Positions 33,019 to 45,245 of a stretch of 64,000 bases of DNA are shown piece by piece. Source of the stretch: Papaver somniferum. Lineage: Eukaryota > Streptophyta > Magnoliopsida > Ranunculales > Papaveraceae. The position numbers were made by a program, and so were the translations under genes. The notes beneath the pieces are model-generated. The model did no database searches, was not told the DNA's origin, and saw only the letters and a program-made list of their open reading frames with translations. The first letter of the stretch is position 1; every line of letters begins with the position of its first letter. The stretch is from NCBI RefSeq assembly GCF_003573695.1, contig NW_020621936.1:1674001-1738000 (forward strand), read 5' to 3'.

Positions 33019-35867
33019 TGTTAGAGCATTGCTTGGTTGAACCCAACAAGCGTTGGTATTTCAAGTTTGATTGTCATATTTTAGTGAATCAAAACTCATT
33101 TAAAGAGTCGCTTGATTATTTACTAGAGTCAGCTTCGTATAGGTTAGCCAGAAAGTTACTAGGATATGAGATTTACAAGTATTACGTGAAGACTTGAAGA
33201 ATTTGAAGAAGTAAAAAGCTACATCTACGACATCATCCTTCCACTTGAGGTTAGTAATATTTGACTTGAACTATTTCATTCCTAACGTATCTTTCAAGTC
33301 GTGCATATTGAAAACATAACCGCGAAGCTGTGAATGATTATACTCTAGTTAGACATAGTACTGAGGAATTACAATACGAAGTATAACGTGTATCTTTTGA
33401 ACTTCGTATATAATACATCGACATAATCGTATGAATTGTATTGTGATTATGTATGGGTATGGGTTAATATTTCGTCCTAGGAAACAATGTTTTACATTTG
33501 TGTAAAGGAAGTACAATTCATAAACTTGTTTTGTGAATCGAAAGGGAAATCGCTAGGCTTATTGGTATTGTTATTCATTGCAAATCTTTGGATTACCAAT
33601 ATGTGTGTTTAGTATAACCGCTCATAACTTGTTTATGTATCTTGGTAAAACTATTCACAATGCCTGACTATTGTATTGGTATGACTTTTATTAGTGAAAC
33701 CGATCTTAAGTAATCACCTGAGATGGTATGGTCGATATATGGTAATTGGTATGACCAACTCTAGACATTTGGGAACCGATCCTAGTAAGAGGTGCAACCG
33801 ATCACAAGTATGTGGAATCGATCCTTGTAAGAGGTGAAACAAGTTTTAGTAATTGGTAACCGATCCTATGACTTGTGCAATCGATCACAAGTAAAATACC
33901 ATAAATATGTGGTAACCTATCCTAGTACCTAGTCAACCAATTTTTGGAAAGCTAGTGTGACCGATCCTAGTACCCACATGGAGGTAAAACCGAAGCTTTG
34001 TGTTTTGGTAGAACCGTGAAACCCATTAATGGTGATTTGATAGGATAATCAATCACATAGTTCTTGGAAGTCAGATGAACCAATTCTAAACTTGTTTGGA
34101 AGTGTGGCAAATCGGTTCCAAGATTGTAAATATGAAAAAGGATTTACAAAGTAAAGACGTCGACATACTTTGAATATGTCCAGTAATTCTTATCTTTTAT
34201 TGTTCAAAGATATTCCTTAATAACTAAAGGAGAATCCCGGATCGAAATAAATTGAGAATCTTTTAATTAAGGCTTTTAGTTTTTATATGCTTTTAATTTC
34301 CAGCAATTAAACGCATATCTTTAGAAAATAAAAATTGGTAATGTGCATTTACTAATTGAAGATTTTCTACTGAGATTTCAGTAAATATTTGGATAGAGCA
34401 TTTCTAGGAATTATGAAAACCGTATTTGCATTTATTTCATATCTTTGAGAATATTCGGTTTTGGAAATTCCTTGGTGTCCGAACTTCCTTTGTCTAAAAA
34501 TATTGAAGTTTGCATTTCGAGCAAACTAATCCTCAGAGCCAAAAAAATTACCTAGTTGTGTTGTTACTGGTGGAGCCGTCTATTAGGAGAGGAAAGTACC
34601 CTAACTAGGCGAAATCTCTTACGACCGCTCGTTTTAAAGACTTCTTTGGGATTGGGAAGCTCTACGAGTACCGTTGGTAGGAAACTAGATAATTGCAGTT
34701 TATTATTAGTTTTCGATTGATTTGATTGACTAACGGTTATTGAACTTTGATTGCACCTAGTTTGTTTATGCTTGAGAATCTTCTCTTCTGATATAAGATT
34801 CACTCAAACTAGACCGAAGTATCGACGAGGATCTTTAGACTATTTGTAGATCTAAAGACGTCTTGTGATAATCCATCGTTAACAGACTCTGTTCTATGTG
34901 TGATTGATCACAAGAGATTCAAGTTGTTTGTGTGCAGGTGTTTATTGAAGATCTAAGAAGAATTGAAGAAAAATAAGATTTCTTATTTGAGTTCATAATT
35001 TTCGGTGAGCAAAAAACTTGATCGGCTGGGGATCCAACTATAATCGATTTATCTTTGGGATAACCTTGATTGATTAGTTGAGTAGATCGGCATCAATACA
35101 ATTCTTTGTGATTCAAAGTATTGATTGCATAGTCTAGACAATTACTTTGGTAGTTGTTAAGAGATAAATCTAAGAACCTGACAAAGGAGTTTATTGGGAT
35201 AAACGGAAGAGCCTTTTGTCAAACTCATATGACTTGTTTGAAAAGAGTTGTTACCGAACAGATTTGTTGTTCCTTTACTGTTTGGAAAATGAACCAAAGG
35301 AATTGTTCCAAGTGCGTGACTTATTACAAGTTGGAGGCGCCTGGTTACTTGAGGGAACTAGGTGAACTATAGGTTTAGTTGCTTGGTCTCAACTATACGA
35401 AGTTGGTTTAGATTTTGTATAGCAGCTTAATTCTGAGAGTATTCAATTCTGGACAAGGTCCCGGGGTTTTTCTGCATTTGCGGTTTCCTCGTTAACAAAA
35501 TCTTGATGTGTCTTTTACTTTTCTATTTCCGCAATTATAATTGTTTTATTATAATTAGAATTTAAAATACACAAACGTTAATTCCTAATTACTTGATAGA
35601 AATCCTATTGTGTTTGGTTAAGTCCGAACCTATTATCAAGTAATCATACATCGTTGTTGTATTGTCTCGATCTTGTATCCATAGTCAATTACGCAAGTTA
35701 TCTTATTGTCGTATTGTCTCGATCTCGTATCCATAGACGATCACACGAAGTGTGAACCGATTAGTTGTATTGTCTCGACTCAGTCCATAAACAATCACTT
35801 TCGGAGAAAGGACTTATAGGTGGAAAAGTTTTAGATTGAGGTATATTTGGGTACCCTCTTCTTTTCA
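33019..35867 (+). mobile_element. Solo LTR of family E with target duplication
   Basis: 2,849 bp, TGTTAGAGCATTGC...CTCTTCTTTTCA, flanked by TGTTC at 33014-33018 and 35868-35872. It interrupts a D LTR. Carries the shared core GGTCCCGGGGTTTTTCTGC. The interior was lost by LTR-LTR recombination (usual explanation). Confidence 0.92.
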
Positions 35868-36227
35868 TGTTCACCTTGATTTTTTTATCATAAGACGAAA
35901 CAAACAGAATAAAGGATAGACATATCTGTGGGAGACAAATTTGTTTATAAGTCTTCGACTTTGGATCGTAGCAACTCTTAGTTGTGGGTGAGATCATCTA
36001 AGGGAATCAAGTGCGCAGAATCCGGCGTGGTTCAAGAGGCATAAGGAACGCGATTGTACCTTAATCGGTGTGAGACTTGGTTAGGGCTCAACTACATTCA
36101 AGTCCGAAGTTAACTTGTAGTAGGCTAGAGTCTGTAGCAGCTTAATACAGTGTGGCATTCAATCCGGACTAGGTTCGGGGTTTTTCTGCATTTGCAGTTT
36201 CCTCGTTAACAAAATTTCTGGTGTCTG

Positions 36228-38666
36228 TGTATTTATGGGTGAAAACTATTCCTGCCGGTTTTGGCAATTTGGGGTGTGTGAATGAGAAATGAATCTAAAC
36301 CCTAAACAAATGCACTGCACGAGAGTGCTTGTGATTCGAGAAATCAATATGTACAATTCTAGCCTAAACTAAGAAATGACCGTTCCAGACTTGCTTCGGT
36401 TACAAAGTGAAGGAGATGGGGTTGATCTTAGGGAGGGAAGCGAAGAAGGTGTTGAGATTGTGAAGGTGTTGGATGTGTATGACTTGTATCAGAAAGCTGA
36501 ACTGGCTTGCAGAATGTAAGCTATCAGTTATGGTGTTTGGATACGATTGTATCAACACTTGGTTTCTGTTGTCTTGGAAATAAGGAGGATAACCTATTTA
36601 TACAAGTCATTGAGCCTTACCCACGTCTCTCGTGGGAAGTGGAGGAAGTGGAGTTATGGAGTAGTGGAGTCGCGTGTGTTAGTGTCACACGATCAGTCTT
36701 GCCCACTTCTCCCATCATCACTAACCGTCCATGTCTTCCTGACACGTTCTTGTGATGGCGCGTTGTGCGCTGCACGCTGTAAACCGCCAGACCAATACCC
36801 CAGTATGTATCCCCCAATTTATGACATGCTTGATGTCTCGAATGCGTGGATCGTGGGACCCACAGAAAGTAGCATATGATGCTAGATTAAATAACTAAGT
36901 TATTTAGTAAGTCGATATTTATGAAATATCGTGTGTATTATATGCATGTAATGCATCGAATATATTCAACATGTATGAAGCATCATTTTTTTTGAGGCTT
37001 AACGGAGTAAGTCACGCATTAAGCGTCTTAAAATAGCATCACGTCCAGCCATCTTCGAGTGATCGTTTGGAGGCTGTACAGGTAAGCCCTGACTTGGACG
37101 ATCACTCTGTGTGGAAGAGTGGTGGACGGTGATCGTGGTGATGCTTGACTGGTCGCCTAACTCCTGTCTTAGGTTGTCCTTCCAAGATGGAGAAGTTGGA
37201 CGGACGAGATGACTTGCGACCCACATATGCGACCGTCGGATTAGGGTTTAGGAGGTGCGCAAGTACTCCTTTTCATCTTGGTCGAATCCAAGCATGGGAG
37301 AGGCTTTTGGCAAAACCGATCGGGCATGCGTGTAGACAGCTTGCCAGCGTTCGTGTCTGTACGTCACTGTCCCATGGAGATGTTATCTAAGCCACTCAAT
37401 TTGTCCGGCGAAGTTGAGTGGTCGAGATCGTTTTGCGATTGGGACCGCACGACCATGCATAGTTTGGGCGCACGAATCGAGGCACCTAGTCATGGTCGGC
37501 CTTAGACGATTGGTCACACATGTAGACGGGACCACGGTGATTGTGTTGGCATGATCTGGGCCCTTTGAATCTACATCTACACCCTCCATCTATGCCTGCG
37601 AAGATGGATGGTTGAGACTGATTTGCGACACATGTGATGTGCCGCAAACCCTAATTAGGGTTTCACGTCCACGCTAGTTTGGCTGGACGAATTAGCAAGC
37701 CACGCTCCTCTTTTGGGGAGGCCGACCATGTGGGGCCCACATTGGGCCGGTGATGAACATGTCAATACCTGCCTGACGGCTATGGGTCCGATCTAAGCCA
37801 TCCAATCATGCCGGTGAAGTTGGATGGTCGTGGTCAATTTGGGACCTTTAGTGGAATTTTCTGCGACCCTTTAAGCTTTCACGCCGGCCCAACTTCGGAA
37901 ACTGTACATGGTTCTGTGGCTAGGTCAGGGGAGGATTGATTATGCAGGCGTGAAGGGGACCCGCCGGTGTGCAGGAAAAGCCTTATCCAACCGGTCATGG
38001 GATAATCCACGCCGTCCAATCATGCTGGTGAAGTTGGACGGTCGTGATGAATTTGAGACTGCCACAGGCGGTCTTGTGCGCACAAGCTTTTCCAAGCTGC
38101 TCCACACCAGCCCAACCATCCCATTCTAGGCTGGTGTTCGGTGGCCGTTTGGGAGGCGTGGTATGTATTCGACCGACCAAGGCATAAATGGGCCCGCTGG
38201 TGGTCATTAAGGTGGTAGCCTGCTCCTGCTGAGGATCGTCTAGGCTAGTTAAATCATGCGGCCAACTTACGTGGTCGTGATTTTTTCTGAGACTGATATG
38301 GACAGTCCAGATTCAAATATGCTCAATCGGGCTAGTATAACACATCGAGAGATGTAGCCTGTATGGGTATTTCGTGTATGCTTCATTATTAACACTTGGG
38401 GATTCGTGTTACTCTGCTAAGAGCAACACTCAGTCTTCATGCCGCACTAATAATGAGAGTTCTGCAGAAAATACAAGGCTAAGCATGCATTAATAATGCT
38501 ATAAATTCACAGGGTACATGGGATTGTTTCCACATGCTTCATTCTAGGTAAATTAGCGAAGTAAAGAAGTATTCGTTATTTTATCAGTGGCTTTATCCTT
38601 TGTAGGATACCAGCGCATAAATTTGGTTTCACAACTTTATCCCTGAACTAAAATCCACCATCAACA
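36228..38666 (-). repeat. Element B 3' LTR
   Basis: About 2.44 kb, collinear with 5641-8142, ending CCACCATCAACA. The exact left end is uncertain by a few bases (TGTATTTATGGG against TGTTTATGGG). Confidence 0.88.
37176..38041 (-). repeat. Hairpin array in the LTR of element B
   Basis: Units at 37176-37205, 37392-37421, 37583-37611, 37798-37827 and 38012-38041, about 190-216 bp apart. Arms include CCACTCAA/TTGAGTGG, CCATCCAA/TTGGATGG and CCGTCCAA/TTGGACGG, all perfect; the second unit of element A has CCACTTAA instead. Loops end GAAG (GCGAAG, GTGAAG or GAGAAG). Confidence 0.8.
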
Positions 38667-38680
38667 TTAAGTCCCCTGCC
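38667..38680 (-). other. Polypurine tract of element B
   Basis: Minus strand GGCAGGGGACTTAA before TGTTGATGG. Confidence 0.75.
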
Positions 38681-38899
38681 TAGCACATAATGGTTACACT
38701 ATTGTGAGGTAGGCATTAGATGGTGACATATACAGATAAAACTTATGAGACAAAGTTAGATGTTACCAGGAGAGACGAGTCGTCTTGTCCTTTGAGCATG
38801 TCACGTTCAAGAGGCGTCCAGGAGAGCGTTCCCCTAACATGATGTCGGTCTTGCCTGCTTCGATCGACCTTGTTATGTCTGCTTTGATCGAGAGCCTGC

Positions 38900-39250
38900 T
38901 TCGTGATTGCTCCGCTCGAGCGTGGGGCTGATGTGCCTGCTCAACGGACGGTTGCGCCTGTTTTGCTCGATCGTGGGACTCATCATGCGCCTGCTTGCTC
39001 GAACGTGGGCTTGTTATGCCTGTCTTGCTCGAACGTGGGACCCTCCGCGTGCCTGCTTTGCTTGGGGCCGGCGGTGCCTGCTTCGACCAATCTGGGCTGG
39101 CTGTGCCTGATCAAGCGGGACCCGCCTCATGTCGGCTTTGCTTGGGGCCGGCTGTGCCTGCTTCGACCAATCTGGGGCTGGATGTGCCTGATCAAGTGGG
39201 ACCCGCCGCATGCCGGCTTTGTTTGGGGACGGTCGTGCCTGCTTCGACCA
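38900..39250 (+). repeat. GC-rich tandem repeats upstream of the PMD remnant in B
   Basis: 2.3 copies with period 80-81 from 39064 (GGGGCCGG...CTTCGACCAATCTGGG), preceded by shorter repeats around TTGCTCGAACGTGGG (38915-39060). They sit where element A has its 23-bp array. The open frames of up to 182 codons here are repeat artefacts. Confidence 0.75.
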
Positions 39251-39587
39251 AACACCATACCTGTTGCCTCACCCCAACACCAAAATTTCCCTTTGACCAA
39301 CATCGACATTGCTGATTTGAGGAACACCGACCTTGCTGACGGACATCGCTGTTTCGATCGACACCGGCCTTACTGTCTTGTTTCGTTCGGCCTTGTGACC
39401 TTGATCAACACCGGCTTCGTGGACTTGACCAACACCGACTTTGTTTGCTAACGTGGCTCAATACCAGCCTTGTTTGCTTTGCCCAACCTGGTGTATTTTA
39501 ACGTGAATGTATGTCATGCCGTGCGTGACTACACATCCCATGCGTTTTCATACAAGTACTGACTCCCCTGCTTTTATTTTATTGTAG

Positions 39588-40180
39588 GATGAATAAAAGG
39601 GGTCCTACTAAGATGTCTTCTGGGGATAATGCTGATGCCAAGTCAGGGAGTGTTGACAGCTTCAAAGATGTGCCGAACATAGATGATGAGTTGTTCACCG
39701 CGCCCTTTCAACTATATGAAAAGTATCCGTTCCACAAGATAACCCTTCTCCTATCGACTTCAAGGTTTGTCATGCTCCGCTGGGCCCTTATGAAGGATGG
39801 ATGAGACGTATGTTGAGCAATGAGTACATCAAAGATAACTTGACCAAAGCGCAGATTATTGATGTATCTTGCGTGTTGAAACGGCTCGAGAGGATGTTAA
39901 AGTGGCTTCTGGTGCGAACGTTGAACCGACTCCTGGAGAGAGTGTTGAAGCAGGATTCTGAAGCGAACGTGGATCCCGGAGAGAGCGTTGAGGCGGCTCT
40001 TGAATAGACCATTGAAGCAGCTTCTGAAGAAAATGTGGAGGTGGCTCCTGGAGAGAGCATTGAAGCAGGATTCTGAAGCGAACGTGGGTCCCGGAGAAAG
40101 CGTTGAGGCGTCTCTTGAATAGACCATTGAAGCAGCTTCTGCTGGAGGGAGTGTTGAAGTGACTTCCTCTTCAGTTTGAT
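39588..40180 (+). pseudogene. Antisense PMD gene remnant in element B
   Basis: Opens like element A (SSGDNADAKSGSVDSFKD) after a conserved acceptor-like TTTTATTGTAG. An internal deletion of about 100 bp follows near 39752; the next words (GPLYEGWMRRMLSNEYIKDN in mixed frames) match A around 1745-1830. Most of the mobile domain is gone. It is joined to an acidic repeat region rich in Glu, Ala, Gly and Pro (39860-40170). Several stops. Not functional. Confidence 0.7.
39951..40160 (+). repeat. 115-bp tandem repeat coding for an acidic stretch
   Basis: CAGGATTCTGAAGCGAACGT recurs at 39951 and 40066 (period 115, about 1.8 copies). Smaller internal repeats encode words like PGESVEA and SEANV. 115 is not a multiple of three, so each copy shifts frame. 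Confidence 0.7.
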
Positions 40181-40869
40181 TTACTTTTGTGAATTCCATG
40201 CTTCTTGATTGACCATCTCTCTCGTGTTGAAGAAGTCCTTGACTGACGGTGAAGGAACTTCGTGCTGAGCCTCAGTCCCCAAGTGTGGTTTACATGGTTC
40301 TATCTTGTATGCCCGATGGGTCTTTTGTACATAATGGTTGTTGATATGGTGAAGCTCTGGATGGTATCAATCGACAAGCAACAACAATTATTGGCAGCAA
40401 CTGTGATCAGAAGAGACTGGCAGGGAGAGGCGTGGTGGAAACTTGTACGAACTTGGCACCCTCTTAAGCCCCAGGTGCAATCTCCTTTGGTAAGAAAACT
40501 ACTTTTTCCACGGGAGACAAATTCTGAAAGCGTCTCTCATTGATGTAGTTACCGTCGATCCAGATATGGAATATCTTGGATGTTGTTTCATTATTGCAGC
40601 ACTCGTGCATGTAGTACTAGAGTTGAAGTTGGCAATTTTGGAGGCGCAGGATGTTGTATCTCGGTGGCTTTCCTCTTGATGCTTCAGCGAAACTGGTTCT
40701 TTCTAGCAGGGCAGATGCTGTTGTAGATGAGCGTTCAATAGCTTCACGAAGTCCAGAGGATGACCAAAAGCGCAGATTCTCCAACATAGCACGGTAGACA
40801 TGCACCATCGTCTGATAGAGTGACTCGCCCGGATTTTGCTCGACATGACGCGTAGACATCGTTATCTTC
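40181..40869. other. Degenerate interior of element B
   Basis: A plus-strand frame at 40262-40543 and a minus-strand run at 40617-40800 match nothing I recognise. RNase H and integrase should lie here; neither is seen. Confidence 0.35.
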
Positions 40870-41640
40870 TTGAGGTATCGGCTCCAGTGGAAGATTGCCG
40901 TCATAGAGCGTTGATACGTTGCACCGGCATTCTTTAAACTAAATGGCAGTACAGTATAATAAAATTTTCGAGAGGAGTTCGAAAAGCTATCTTACTTTCG
41001 TCATGCTCGTATATCCTTATCTGGTTGTAGCCGCTACATCCATCCATGGAGGAGAACATGCCGTGTCCGCTGGTTGCATCTGCTAACATGTCGATGTTAG
41101 GTAGAGGAGAATCGTTTTGGGGCGGCATATGTTCAAGTCTCTGAAATCCATGCAACACATGATCTGTCCATTTTCCTCGTGTCTGAACTGCAACCGGTTT
41201 GGATCCGGGTATGACATGTAGATGATGGGTGACCAATCTAAATATGGCATTTCTTCATACGTCCAGGAAAATATGTCCTGGTATTCCTTGAGAAGTTGCA
41301 CAAGTATCGTGTGTTCCTCCGCAGACAAGGTCGAAATGATGGAGATAGGCCTAGGATATTCCCCATCCCCGATGTTGACCACTTCGAGCTCATCAGTTGT
41401 GGAATTGGTACCGTCCTGCAGCTGTCATGGAGCATCCGGTACTTCCTCTCGTGGCTCGTCGTTCTTGAAGCATTCATCTGGGCGGAGAGACTGGGTACCA
41501 GTCTCCCCTGCTAATTGCTAATAGCGGCGTCGGTATATTGTTTTGCCCTTCTGATCACGGATTGCCTCGAAAGCTCGTTCCTCTTGGTGTGGACGTGGGT
41601 TGCGGTTTCACCGGATAAAGAAGAGTGACTGGTCAGCAAA
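40870..41640 (-). pseudogene. Ty3/Gypsy reverse transcriptase remnant of element B
   Basis: Minus strand, right to left, in several frames: linker EYPRPISIISTLSAEEHTIL and LLKEYQDIFSWTYEEMPYLD, then MDFRDLN, LPNIDMLADAT, FSSMDGCSGYNQI (usual FxFMDGxSGYNQI), KIAFRTP, and PFSLKNAGATYQRSMTAIFH. The catalytic YxDD that should follow within about 15 residues is absent; the sequence turns into an unrelated run (WSRYLKKITM). This places the family in Ty3/Gypsy. It is inactive. Confidence 0.85.
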
Positions 41641-41836
41641 GGTGCATCGTGGTGGATAGCCCTCAATGATGCAAGTCGGTCCTCCTGGATTGACGCCCAC
41701 GTGGGGAGTGGGGTGCACAGGACTTTGTCTAATCCTTCCCGCGGAGTTCCCCTTGGCTCGAATTATATTGGAGTTTAGTCCATACAGATTGCCGAACGAA
41801 TTATTGGGTGTGGTTTTTATACCCCCGCTTTTTAAC

Positions 41837-42394
41837 ATATAGGTATTTTAAGTCATTGTTAATTGATAACAATGACTTCGTATCTTGAAAGATAGATCAC
41901 AAGTTTCATACTTGTAACAATTCAGATCCTATTGATTTGGATGACTAGATTGATCTTGGATACCGATTTTTTAGATCGTCCAGGAACCCTTCTACAGAAT
42001 CAGGTTCATGATGTGATTTTTTTTTATATGCCGCAAGTATGCATCTATCAATTGGATAGTATATAAATACGGTTCTTTCACAGGGACTAAAATTGTTACC
42101 TAATATTTATAATGAAACTATGCCAAAAAGATTGATTAAGAAATTTTAATTAAATCTAATAAATAAAATATACGTACCTAGGGTTCTAAGACTCCACCAG
42201 TATTATGCATATTAGATTCAATACTACTTCAAGGAGATTTAGGACACGCATATTTACGTCTAGGAAGATAAAACACTAATACCATCTGTATTGAAGTTAT
42301 CAAAACACTAATAATTTCCTCCACCAAAGGTGATGCTCTCCATAAAAAAATATATGACTCAATAAAGCAAGCACGAAGACATGTAAATAATATT
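41837..42394. other. Intervening repeat-derived DNA
   Basis: No gene. The part 41873-42010 resembles 53088-53225 (CGTATCTTGAAAGATAGATC), so both flanks of E1 carry pieces of a further, unidentified repeat. The last five bases before E1 (ATTAT, 42395-42399) are its target duplication. Confidence 0.5.
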
Positions 42395-42399
42395 ATTAT

Positions 42400-45223
42400 T
42401 GAAAAGACGAGGGTACCCAAATATACCTCAATCTAAAACTTTTCCACCTATAAGTCCTTTCTCCGAAAGTGATTGTCTATGGACCGAGTCGAGACAATAC
42501 AACAAATCGGTTCACACTTCGTGTGATCGTCCATTGATACGAGATCGAGACAATATAACAACGAAGTATATTTACTTGATAAAAGGTTCGGACTTAACCA
42601 AACACAATAGGATTGCTTATCAAGTAAATATGAATTAATGTTTGTGTAATTTACTTTAAATTATAATAACAACAATTATAATTGCGGAAAATAAAAGTGA
42701 ATGACACGGCAAGATTTTGTTAACGAGGAAACCGAAAATGTAGAAAAATCCCAGGACCTTGTCCAGAATTGAATACTCTCAGGATTAAGCCGCTATACAA
42801 AATCAAACCAACTCCGCATAGTTGAGACCAAGCAACTAAACCTATAGTCCACCTAGTTTTGTTTGTATTCCCACGCCTCCGAACTGTAATAAGTCACGTA
42901 CTTGGAACAATTCCTTTGGTTCGTATTCCAAACAGTAAAGGAACAATAAATCTGTTTGGTATCAACTCTTTTCAACCAAGTGATATGAGTTCGACAAAGG
43001 CTCTTCTGTTTATCTCAATAAACTCCTTCGTCGGGTTCTAAGATCTATCTTATTTATCAACTACCGAAGTAATAGTTAAGATTTTTCAATCAATACTTTT
43101 AATCACAAAGAATTATATTGATGCCGATCTACACAACTAATCAATCTAATCTACCACAAAGATAAACCGATTATAGTTGGATCCTCTTTTACCGACACAA
43201 GTATTGTGCACACTAAAGATTATGAATCCCAAATCAGAAATCTTCAAAGTCTTCTTTGTCTTTAAATCTTCTTAGATCTTCAATAAACACCTGCACACAA
43301 TCAACTTGAATCTCTTGTGATCAATGACGCACAGAACGAAGTCTGTTAACAATGGATTATCACAAGATGTCTTTAGATCTACGAACAGTCTAAAGATCCT
43401 CGTCGAAACTTCGATCTAGTTTGAGTGAATCTTATACAAGAAGAGAAGATTCTCAAGCATAAACTAACTAGGTGCAATCAAAGTTCAAACGCCGTTCGTC
43501 AATCAAATCAATCGAAAACAAAAGATAAACCGCAATTATCTAGTTTCTCACCAACGGTACTAATAGAGTTTCTCAATCCCAAAGAAGACTTTAAACTGAG
43601 CGGATGTAAGAGATTTCGCCTAATTAGGTTACTCTCCTCTCCAAATAGGCGGCTTCACCAGTAGCAGCACAACTGAGATAGTTCTTGTTGTACGAGGATT
43701 AGTTTGATCGAAATGCAAACTTTCGTATTTCTATACCAAGGAAGTTTGGACACTAAGGAATTTCCAAAACCAAAAATATTTTCAAGATATGCAATACATT
43801 CCAGATTCGGTTTCCATAATTCCTGGAAATGCTTTGTCCAAAATAATGACCGAAAATCTCTTGGAAAATCTCCAACTAGTAAATGCACATTACTAATTTT
43901 CATTTTCCTAAAATAAAATTAAAACCTTTAAATAAATATTCTTAATTTATTTTATTTGATCTGGGATTTTCTTCCTTTAGTTATTAAGGAATAACTTTGA
44001 ACAATTAAAGATAAGCGTTATTGCACATGTTCAAAGTATGTCAACATCCTTACTTTGTAAGTCCTCTTTCATACTTACAATCTTGAAACCGATTTGCCAA
44101 ACTTCCAAACAAGTTTAGAATTGGTTCATCTGACTTTCAAGAACTACGTGATTGATCAAGAACACTCAATCACAAATCATGGGTTTAACGGTTCTACCAA
44201 AACAAGTTTCGGTTCTACCTCCATGTGAGTACTGTGCATAGTCACACTAGCTTTCCAAAATTCGGTTGACTAGGTACTAGGATTGGTTCCCCTCACATAT
44301 ATGGTATCTAACTTGTACTTGCTGCACATGTCCATATAATCGGTTCCCTTTGCCTAAAAATGTGTTGCACATATCCCTAGATCGGTTCCCCTTTCTGATA
44401 AAAACTTGTTGCACCTCATACAAGGATCGATTCCCCTTTGTGATAGGTTGCACCTCTTACTAGGATCGGTTTCACTTTACCCAGAGTAGGTCATACCAAT
44501 AACACAAAATCGATCATATCATCTCAGGTGATTACTTAAGATCGGTTTCACTAATAAAGTCATACCAATACAAAAGTCAGGCCTTTGTGAATAGTTTTAC
44601 CAAGAACATAAACAAGTCATCAGCGGTTATACTAATCACACATATTGGTAGTTCAAAAGATATGCAATGAATAACAATACCAATAATGCCTGGCGATTTC
44701 TCTTTCGATTCACAAAACAAGTTCATGAATTTACTTCCTTAAAACAAATGTAAAACATTGTTTCCTAGGATGAAATCTTCACCTCATACCCATACATAAT
44801 CACAATAGCATTCAAACGATTATGTCGATGTCTTATCTACAAAGTTTAATGGTTAAGTAATAAACCTCGTATTGTCTTCCTTAATACTATGTCTAACTAG
44901 AGTATAATCATTCATGCTTCGCAGTTTTGTTTTCAATATGCACGACTTGAAAGATACGTTTAGGGAATGAAACAGTTCAAGTCAAATATCACTAACCTCA
45001 AGTGGAAGGATGATGTTGTCGTTGTAGCTCCTTACTTCTTCACTTCTTCAAGTCTTCAAAATACTTGTAATGTCTCATATCCTAATACTTTCAAGCTAAC
45101 CTATACGAAGTTGACTGTAGTACATAATCAAGCGACTCTTAAATGAGTTTTGGCTCACTAAAATATGACAACCAAACTTGACATACCAACGCTTGGTGGG
45201 TTCAACCGAGCTATGCTCTAACA
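42400..45223 (-). repeat. Element E1 3' LTR
   Basis: 2,824 bp. Plus-strand ends TGAAAAGACGAGGG and ATGCTCTAACA. Contains scattered copies of GGATCGGTTCCCC and GTTGCACCTC (about 44270-44480). Confidence 0.9.
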
Positions 45224-45245
45224 ATCTCCCACTTTTTCAATTTTA
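45224..45245 (-). other. Polypurine tract of E1, and a second tract upstream
   Basis: Minus strand GAAAAAGTGGGAGAT before TGTTAGAGC. A second tract, GACAAAAAGGGGGAGAAAT, lies at about 45605-45625, 380 bp inside the element. Multiple tracts are known in Sireviruses. Confidence 0.7.

Larger units (their letters stand above)
36228..41755 (-). mobile_element. Element B: truncated family A (Tat-type Gypsy) element
   Basis: Reads right to left: partial pol, antisense PMD remnant, polypurine tract, 3' LTR (36228-38666). The 5' LTR, primer site and gag are missing at the right, where D LTR sequence resumes. It is the only copy here with reverse transcriptase sequence, showing what element A has lost. 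Confidence 0.82.
31128..41836 (+). repeat. Family D LTR split by two later insertions
   Basis: Pieces 31128-33018, 35873-36227 and about 41756-41836. Starts TGTTAGAGCGTTGCTCGG and ends CCCCCGCTTTTTAACA, with no primer site after it. The first gap is a solo E LTR. The second is truncated element B, whose loss also removed roughly 300 bp of this LTR (compare 28590-28855). Confidence 0.8.

Noticed and set aside
38903..39451. Plus-strand open frame of 182 residues
   Set aside because: Lies in the GC-rich tandem repeats of element B, with overlapping open frames in several phases; GC-rich repeats lack stops by chance.
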